In this document: positions 58,503-64,000 of the stretch, piece after piece
How the letters are laid out: every line of letters starts with the position of its first letter
Position numbering within the stretch: position 1 is the stretch's first letter
Assembly (NCBI RefSeq): GCF_013385175.1
Contig: NZ_JABZEO010000001.1
Span: 464,385 to 528,384 of the forward strand
DNA: 64,000 nucleotides
Direction of reading: 5' to 3'
Source of the DNA: Allochromatium humboldtianum
Lineage (GTDB): Bacteria > Pseudomonadota > Gammaproteobacteria > Chromatiales > Chromatiaceae
Position numbers and translations under genes: made by a program
Notes under the pieces: model-generated
The model's input: the letters and a program-made list of their open reading frames with translations, nothing else
Told to the model about the DNA's origin: nothing
Databases searched by the model: none

Positions 58503-60314
58503 GTGATCGAAACTCTTCGTAACATCGCCATCATCGCCCACGTCGATCATGGCAAGACCACGCTGGTGGACAAGCTCTTGCAGCAGTCCGGCACGCTCGG
58601 CGACCGCTTCGGGCCGGTCGAACGGGTGATGGACTCCAACGCGCTGGAGAAGGAACGCGGCATCACCATCCTGTCGAAGAACACGGCGATCCGCTGGAAC
58701 GACTACCGCATCAACATCGTCGACACCCCCGGACACGCCGACTTCGGCGGCGAAGTCGAGCGCGTGCTGTCGATGGTCGACTCGGTGCTGCTCCTGGTCG
58801 ACGCCCAGGAAGGCCCGATGCCTCAGACCCGCTTCGTCACCAGCAAGGCGTTCGCGCACGGTCTGCGCCCGATCGTGGTCATCAACAAGGTCGACCGTCC
58901 GGGCGCGCGTCCGGACTGGGTCATCGATCAGGTGTTCGACCTGTTCGATCGGCTCGGCGCCAGCGACGAGCAGCTCGATTTCCCCATCGTCTATGCCTCC
59001 GGTCTGAACGGCTACGCGGGCCTGACCGACGACGTGCGCGAGGGCGACATGACCCCGCTGTTCGAGGCCATCGTCCAGCACTGCCCGGCGCCCGAGGTCG
59101 ATCCCGATTCGCCGTTCCAGATGCAGGTCTCGACCCTCGACTACAACGCCTATGTCGGCGCCATCGCCGTCGGGCGCATCCGCCACGGGCGCGTCAAGCC
59201 CAACCAGCAGGTCGTCGTGGTCAAGCCCGACGGCACGCGCCACAAGGCCAAGATCGGTCTGGTCTACGGCTATCTGGGTCTCGACCGCCACGAGGTGCCC
59301 CAGGCCACCGCCGGCGACATCGTGGCCCTGACCGGCATCGAGGCGCCCGGCGTCTCCGATACCCTGTGCGATCCCGAACACGTCCAGGCGCTGCCGACGC
59401 TCACCGTCGACGAGCCGACCGTGACCATGACCTTCCAGGTCAACACCTCGCCCTTCGCCGGCAAGGACGGCAAGTATCTGACCTCGCGCCAGCTCAAGGA
59501 CCGGCTCGAACGCGAGCTGATCCACAATGTCGCGCTGCGCGTCGAGGAGGGCAACGATCCGGAAAAATTCCGCGTCTCCGGACGCGGCGAGCTGCATCTG
59601 TCGATCCTGCTCGAAAACATGCGCCGCGAAGGCTTCGAGCTGGCGGTGTCGCGTCCCGAGGTCATCTTCCGCGAGATCGACGGCCAGATCTGCGAGCCCT
59701 ACGAGCAGCTCACGGTCGACATCGACGAGACCTCGCAGGGGTCGATCATGCAGGCGCTCGGCGAGCGGCGCGGTGAGCTGAAAGACATGGTGCCGGACGG
59801 CAAGGGCCGGGTGCGCCTGGACTACGAGATTCCCTCGCGCGGCCTGATCGGCTTCCAGACCGAGTTCATGTCCCTGACCTCGGGCACCGGACTCAAGTAC
59901 CACGTCTTCGAGCGCTATCGTCCGGCGCACATGGGCGGCATCGCGCCGCGTCGCAACGGCGCCATGATCTCGAACGCCACCGGCAAGGCGCTCGGCTATG
60001 CGCTGTTCAACCTGCAAGAGCGCGGCCGGATGATGGTCTCGCCCGGCGAAGAGGTCTACGAGGGACAGGTGGTCGGCATCCACTCGCGCGACAACGATCT
60101 GACCGTCAATCCGCTCAAGGCCAAGCAGTTGACCAACATCCGCGCCGCCGGCTCGGACGAGAACATCCTGCTCACGCCGCCGGTCAAGTTCACCCTGGAA
60201 CAGGCGCTGGAGTTCATCGAGGACGACGAGCTGGTCGAGATCACCCCGAGCGCCATCCGCGTGCGCAAGCGTCATCTCAAGGAGAGCGATCGCAAGCGGG
60301 CGAGTCGGGGGTGA
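58503..60314 (+). CDS. typA: Translational GTPase TypA/BipA
   Basis: 603 residues, the standard length. G1 [13 protein letters not shown], switch region [10 protein letters not shown]3 [10 protein letters not shown]4 NKVD. EF-G-like domains III and V follow, then the TypA-specific C-terminus. A ribosome-associated GTPase for growth under stress and cold. Start codon GTG with GGAG upstream. Its flanks are an IS607 element and a hairpin. Confidence 0.97.
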   Translation: MIETLRNIAIIAHVDHGKTTLVDKLLQQSGTLGDRFGPVERVMDSNALEKERGITILSKNTAIRWNDYRINIVDTPGHADFGGEVERVLSMVDSVLLLVDAQEGPMPQTRFVTSKAFAHGLRPIVVINKVDRPGARPDWVIDQVFDLFDRLGASDEQLDFPIVYASGLNGYAGLTDDVREGDMTPLFEAIVQHCPAPEVDPDSPFQMQVSTLDYNAYVGAIAVGRIRHGRVKPNQQVVVVKPDGTRHKAKIGLVYGYLGLDRHEVPQATAGDIVALTGIEAPGVSDTLCDPEHVQALPTLTVDEPTVTMTFQVNTSPFAGKDGKYLTSRQLKDRLERELIHNVALRVEEGNDPEKFRVSGRGELHLSILLENMRREGFELAVSRPEVIFREIDGQICEPYEQLTVDIDETSQGSIMQALGERRGELKDMVPDGKGRVRLDYEIPSRGLIGFQTEFMSLTSGTGLKYHVFERYRPAHMGGIAPRRNGAMISNATGKALGYALFNLQERGRMMVSPGEEVYEGQVVGIHSRDNDLTVNPLKAKQLTNIRAAGSDENILLTPPVKFTLEQALEFIEDDELVEITPSAIRVRKRHLKESDRKRASRG

Positions 60315-60394
60315 TTGGAGGCGGCCTTTGGCCTGAGCTGCTGCCGGTCGTGGTTCCGGGGCGGCTCGCTCGCCGTCGACCAATTCAGTGAAGT

Positions 60395-60421
60395 CTCCCC
60401 TCCCGCTCTCAAGGAGGGGAG
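60395..60421. terminator. Inverted repeat after typA
   Basis: CTCCCCTCC (60395-60403) pairs with GGAGGGGAG (60413-60421), separated by a nine-base loop. It lies about 80 bases after the typA stop. There is no clear T-run, so it is a weak terminator or a REP-like palindrome like the one at 47084. Confidence 0.45.
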
Positions 60422-60506
60422 GGGATTTCCTGGCAGGGCTTATTCGAAAATCACTTCGAGTCCGGCGCGGTGAGCAGGCGCGCCTCTTGGTGTTGCAGCA
60501 TCACGT

Positions 60507-61862
60507 CTAGAAGCGCAGACCGAAACTCAACTCCAGCTCCCACTGATCCATGGCGATATTGATGGACTCGGGGCCGCCGGAGAGTGGCAGCAGACAGCCG
60601 CAATCGAGATCGCTCTTGGGGGCGTACATGGCGGCCAGACTGATCTCGGTGCGCTTGCTCAGCTCCTTGGTCAGGCCGAGCGTGAAGTGGTGCTCGATGA
60701 CCGCAGGCGCGACGACGTTGAAGAGCACGCCATCGGCCGGAACGGGCTGCTTGCCGTAGCTGTAACCGGCGCGCAGTGTCAGATCCGGGCGCATCGCCCA
60801 TTGCGCGCCGAACTTGTAGACGGTCATGTCGCGCCAGCCGAAACCGATCCCTTGACTGCCGCCCAGGCAGTGGGCCGTATAGCCCTGCATGCACAGCATG
60901 ATGTTCTTGGTCATGTCGTTGCCGAGCGCATCGACGTCGCCATACCAGATGTGCTGAACGTCGAAGGCGAGCGTGAGATCGGGGCGTGCTTTGAAGGCCA
61001 GGCCGATGTTGACGAGTGCCGGTGCATCCAGGTCGCCATCCTCGGCAAAGAGGTCTGAGTACTTGTCGAAGCGCTCGAAGTCGACCTGGGTCTGATAGGC
61101 CGCGCCGAGCGAGAGTCGTTCGTTGAGCTGCCACAGTGCGCCGACTTGCAGTCCCCAGCCGAAGACGCCCTCGCGCCCGCGACTCGACAGATTGTCCGGG
61201 TTGCCGTCGGCCGCGAGGGAGCCGAGCGACGACAGTCCCTTGGCCTTGAAGGATTGGTAGGCCAGGATCAGCCCGGCGCCGACCGAGAAGTCCTCGGTCA
61301 ATTTGCGCGAATAGTTGAGATTCAGCGCCAGTTGGCTGAGATCCACGCCGGTGTTGGAATCCGAGGGCTGGGCCATGGCGCCGCCGTAGGTGCCCAGCCG
61401 CATGGTCGTGTCCTCTGAGCGGTAGGTGGTGTTCATGCCGCCATTGCCGTAGAGCGAGACACCGATGGCGCTGACGTCGTCGAGCGGTCGGCTGTAGGCG
61501 AAGTGCGGGATGAGGAAGAGCTCCTTGTCGCTGTCGACCGTACCCGTGAAATCCGCATCGCTGCCGATCGGAATCGGCGGATTGCCTGGTATGCCGGACT
61601 CGGAGGCGTGCTGCGTATAGTTGCGGTGGGGCGAAAACAGAGATGCGCCGATGTCCATCCGTTGCTCACTCAGCCACACAACACCGGCGACGTTCGAGGC
61701 CGAGATCATGGCATCCTGCGGCAGGGCGGAACCCGCGCCGGCCATGCCTTTGCTCTTGGTGCCGAAGCCATGCGACATGTAGCCATTGGTGGCCTGGGCG
61801 CCGAACGGCATGGCCATGGCCAGGATCAGCCCTGTAGCCAATGTGGAGCGATTGAAACGCAT
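60507..61862 (-). CDS. FadL/TodX-family outer-membrane porin
   Basis: 451 residues. Signal peptide 1-24 (FGAQA-TNGYMSHG), then the FadL-type plug (GFGTKSKGMAGAGSALPQD) and a barrel ending in Phe (ELELSFGLRF, the outer-membrane terminal phenylalanine). Transports hydrophobic compounds, in FadL long-chain fatty acids. The usual NPA plug triplet reads NVA. Convergent with typA. Confidence 0.9.
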   Translation of the reverse strand: MRFNRSTLATGLILAMAMPFGAQATNGYMSHGFGTKSKGMAGAGSALPQDAMISASNVAGVVWLSEQRMDIGASLFSPHRNYTQHASESGIPGNPPIPIGSDADFTGTVDSDKELFLIPHFAYSRPLDDVSAIGVSLYGNGGMNTTYRSEDTTMRLGTYGGAMAQPSDSNTGVDLSQLALNLNYSRKLTEDFSVGAGLILAYQSFKAKGLSSLGSLAADGNPDNLSSRGREGVFGWGLQVGALWQLNERLSLGAAYQTQVDFERFDKYSDLFAEDGDLDAPALVNIGLAFKARPDLTLAFDVQHIWYGDVDALGNDMTKNIMLCMQGYTAHCLGGSQGIGFGWRDMTVYKFGAQWAMRPDLTLRAGYSYGKQPVPADGVLFNVVAPAVIEHHFTLGLTKELSKRTEISLAAMYAPKSDLDCGCLLPLSGGPESINIAMDQWELELSFGLRF

Positions 61863-62071
61863 GGGTTTGTCCCCCTCGGTTGAGTGTTATCGTTCGGGTC
61901 GTCGGTCCAGTCGTGATAGGCGACGGCGTGAATTTATCACAAGCGCCGATGGCACGATCAGGGTTCGATTGACGAATCTCAATCGAGTCGATTCTGGAGG
62001 GGGGGCTGAAAGGGGAGGCGCGGACCAGGCGCCATCGCGTTCAGTGATGGCGGGCTTGGTCCGCGTGGACT

Positions 62072-63409
62072 TCAGACAGGCGCGAGCGGCGCGCGGCCGA
62101 TGGAGACATAGGTCAGTCCGGCGGCACGGGCGAGCGGTCCGTCGAGGATGTTGCGTCCGTCGAAGATGACCGGGGTACGCAGTCTGGAGCGGATCGCGTC
62201 GAAGTTCGGGCTGCGGAATTGCGACCACTCGGTCACGACTACCAATGCATCAGCACCGTCGACGGCTGTGAGCGCATCGTTGGCCAACGTCAGGTCGGCG
62301 CGCTCGCCATAGATCCGCTGGGTCTCCTCCATGGCCACGGGGTCATAGGCCCGGACCCGCGCGCCAGCCTCCCACAGCGCCTCCATCAGCACCCGGCTGG
62401 ACGCCTCGCGCATGTCGTCGGTATTGGGCTTGAAGGACAGGCCCCAGAGCGCAATGGTCTTGCCGGCCAGGTCGCCGCCGAAATAGTCGCGGATCTTGGT
62501 GAAGAGCACCTCTTTCTGACGGAAGTTCACCGCCTCGACCGCTTGCAGCAATTCGGCCTCGTAGCCCAGCCCGCGCGCGGTGCGCTCCAGGGCGCGCACG
62601 TCCTTGGGGAAGCAGGAGCCGCCATAGCCACAGCCCGGATAGATGAACTGATAGCCGATGCGCGGATCCGAGCCGATACCGACGCGCACCTTCTCGATGT
62701 CGGCGCCGACGGCCTCGGCGATGTTCGACAGCTCGTTCATGAAGCTGATCTTGGTCGCCAGCATGGCGTTGGCGGCATACTTGGTCAGCTCGGCCGAGCG
62801 CACATCCATCAGCATCAGCCGGTCGTGACTGCGGTTGAAGGGTGCATAGAGCGCGCGCAGCAGTTCGCCGGTGCGCGGATTGTCGGTGCCGACGATGATG
62901 CGATCCGGGCGCATGAAGTCCTCGATCGCTGCACCCTCCTTGAGGAACTCGGGATTGGAGACGACATCGAACTCGACTGTCTGGCCCCGGCTTGCCTGTA
63001 CCTCGCGCACGGTGTCGGCGACCCGGTCGGCGGTGCCCACGGGCACGGTGGATTTATCGACCAGGATGCGGTACTCGGTCATGTGCTCGGCGATGGTGCG
63101 CGCGACCGCCAGGACGTATTGCAGATCCGCCGAGCCGTCCTCGTCGGGCGGAGTGCCGACGGCGATGAACTGGAACAGCCCATGCTCGACGCCGGCCTTG
63201 GCATCGGTCGAGAAGTGCAGCCGGCCGGCCTCGCGGTTGGACTGGATCATTTCGTCGAGTCCGGGCTCGTAGATCGGCACCCCGCCGCTGTTGAGCAGAT
63301 CGATCTTGTTCGGATCGATGTCGATGCAGAGCACGTTGTTGCCCACCTCGGCCAGGCAGACACCCGTCACCAGCCCCACATATCCAGTACCAAAGATCGT
63401 TACATCCAT
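62072..63409 (-). CDS. ugd: UDP-glucose 6-dehydrogenase
   Basis: 445 residues. N-terminal Rossmann [18 protein letters not shown], catalytic Cys266 in GGSCFPKDV, and the [20 protein letters not shown] nucleotide-sugar domain. Makes UDP-glucuronate from UDP-glucose for surface polysaccharides, so it fits the glycosyltransferase clusters elsewhere in the window. Stands alone. Confidence 0.97.
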   Translation of the reverse strand: MDVTIFGTGYVGLVTGVCLAEVGNNVLCIDIDPNKIDLLNSGGVPIYEPGLDEMIQSNREAGRLHFSTDAKAGVEHGLFQFIAVGTPPDEDGSADLQYVLAVARTIAEHMTEYRILVDKSTVPVGTADRVADTVREVQASRGQTVEFDVVSNPEFLKEGAAIEDFMRPDRIIVGTDNPRTGELLRALYAPFNRSHDRLMLMDVRSAELTKYAANAMLATKISFMNELSNIAEAVGADIEKVRVGIGSDPRIGYQFIYPGCGYGGSCFPKDVRALERTARGLGYEAELLQAVEAVNFRQKEVLFTKIRDYFGGDLAGKTIALWGLSFKPNTDDMREASSRVLMEALWEAGARVRAYDPVAMEETQRIYGERADLTLANDALTAVDGADALVVVTEWSQFRSPNFDAIRSRLRTPVIFDGRNILDGPLARAAGLTYVSIGRAPLAPV

Positions 63410-63605
63410 CGCTGTAATTCTCGGATAAGCGTAAAGAAAATAGGGTCGAAGCCGCGCATGTTAGCAGCTTGGGCCGCGTGGCTGCATGACGAACGCATTG
63501 CAGCGAAACAGCGGGCGTCGGGCTGCCCCGATGGGCGATCTTCGATCTGATGCAAAATACCTGTTGACGGGGTCTGAGTTCACCCCTACAATGCGCCGCT
63601 CATTT

Positions 63606-63690
63606 GGAGGGGTTCCCGAGCGGTCAAAGGGATCAGACTGTAAATCTGACGGCTCAGCCTTCGGAGGTTCGAATCCTCCCCCCTCCACCA
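63606..63690 (+). tRNA. tRNA-Tyr (anticodon GTA)
   Basis: GGAGGGG acceptor pairs with CCCCTCC, the anticodon loop contains GTA (ACTGTAAAT), the T-arm is GGAGGTTCGAATCCTCC and CCA is encoded. The long variable arm (ACGGCTCAGCCTTC region) is that of a class II tRNA. Confidence 0.95.
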
Positions 63691-63745
63691 AATTGTTCGT
63701 TGCGATTGACGTTCTCGCGGATGTCTGGCGCGGCTCGACGCTTTC

Positions 63746-63819
<74 letters not shown>

Positions 63820-63848
63820 GGTCTTGCATGAAGGTCGCTTGAGTTTTT

Positions 63849-63924
63849 GCCCATGTAGCTCAGTTGGTAGAGCACACCCTTGGTAAGGGTGAGGTCACCG
63901 GTTCAATTCCGGTCATGGGCTCCA
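63849..63924 (+). tRNA. tRNA-Thr (anticodon GGT)
   Basis: GCCCATG acceptor pairs with CATGGGC, anticodon loop TTGGTAA in a CACCC/GGGTG stem, T-arm CCGGTTCAATTCCGG, encoded CCA. The Tyr-Gly-Thr order is the classical cluster preceding tuf in gammaproteobacteria. Confidence 0.96.
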
Positions 63925-63994
63925 TATTTTGAATCAGGGTCTTGCGTACCGTCAGGTGCGTTCAGTCGATTTTGTCACATGCGGGGAGCCGTTC

Positions 63995-64000
63995 ATGTCG
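63995..64000 (+). CDS. tuf: Probable start of tuf (elongation factor Tu), partial
   Basis: ATGTCG at the window edge, preceded by GGGGAG 8 bases upstream, encodes Met-Ser, the usual start of EF-Tu. It follows tRNA-Tyr/Gly/Thr as expected for tufB. Only two codons are present, so this rests on gene order. Confidence 0.5.

Noticed and set aside
57948..60383. 811-codon open frame on the minus strand opposite typA
   Set aside because: It mirrors typA completely; its translation is low-complexity (Asp/Gly/Arg/Val-rich) and typA has all GTPase motifs. A high-GC antisense artefact.

Overview
The window is a high-GC proteobacterial chromosome segment. It looks like a purple sulfur bacterium (Chromatiaceae, Allochromatium-like). 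Pointers are a rhodanese-tusA-dsrE2 sulfur-transfer cluster beside a trifunctional siroheme synthase, a separate DsrC/TusE-family gene, gammaproteobacterial housekeeping genes (typA, glcB, hemF, fadL-type porin, ugd), and a tRNA-Tyr/Gly/Thr cluster running into what looks like the start of tuf. Lineage is inferred from gene content, not from a database search.

Layout. 1-12.1 kb: signalling genes (GGDEF protein, chemotaxis transducer, hybrid histidine kinase with a degenerate ATPase domain, second membrane GGDEF protein) around a GldA/GldG/DUF4340 ABC-transport operon. 12.1-18.6 kb: acuI-type oxidoreductase, a DNA methylase-like protein with an altered catalytic motif, a TerD-AIM24-TerD cluster, and a beta-CASP metallo-beta-lactamase nuclease. 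18.6-20.4 kb: a higBA toxin-antitoxin pair and a junkyard holding a decayed partial copy of the beta-CASP gene split by a DUF4351 (Rpn-type) relic. 20.4-31.3 kb: exopolysaccharide/O-antigen cluster. Its first half (Wzx-like flippase, secreted protein, Wzy-like polymerase, two glycosyltransferases) is strikingly AT-rich. The second half is GC-richer and holds a fused acetyltransferase-FkbM methyltransferase, an unknown protein, an IS relic and two GT2 enzymes. 31.3-33.0 kb: a MazEF-like module and a coiled-coil nuclease-like protein, bracketed by a 72-bp duplication of that protein's 3' end.

33-40.6 kb: hemF, three glycosyltransferases, a Cys-rich FmdB-like protein, a variant DsrC homologue preceded by an FNR-like dyad, and malate synthase G. 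40.7-47 kb: a three-gene two-component operon that includes a 1444-residue multi-domain kinase. 47-51.7 kb: an acetolactate-synthase-like enzyme downstream of rhd-tusA-dsrE2, with cysG divergent. 52.3-55 kb: an AT-rich island (Uma2 nuclease-like protein, unknown protein, phospholipase-D-like nuclease) directly after an orphaned moxR. 56-57.9 kb: an IS607-type element with serine recombinase tnpA and tnpB. 58.5-64 kb: typA, FadL-type porin, ugd and three tRNAs.

The sulfur-trafficking genes fit together with siroheme production for a dissimilatory sulfite reductase pathway. The glycosyltransferase blocks plus ugd fit cell-surface polysaccharide synthesis. The best candidates for something undescribed are the PLD-nuclease/unknown-protein pair, the four-cysteine DsrC variant with its own dyad operator, and the TerD-AIM24-TerD plus methylase-like neighbourhood.
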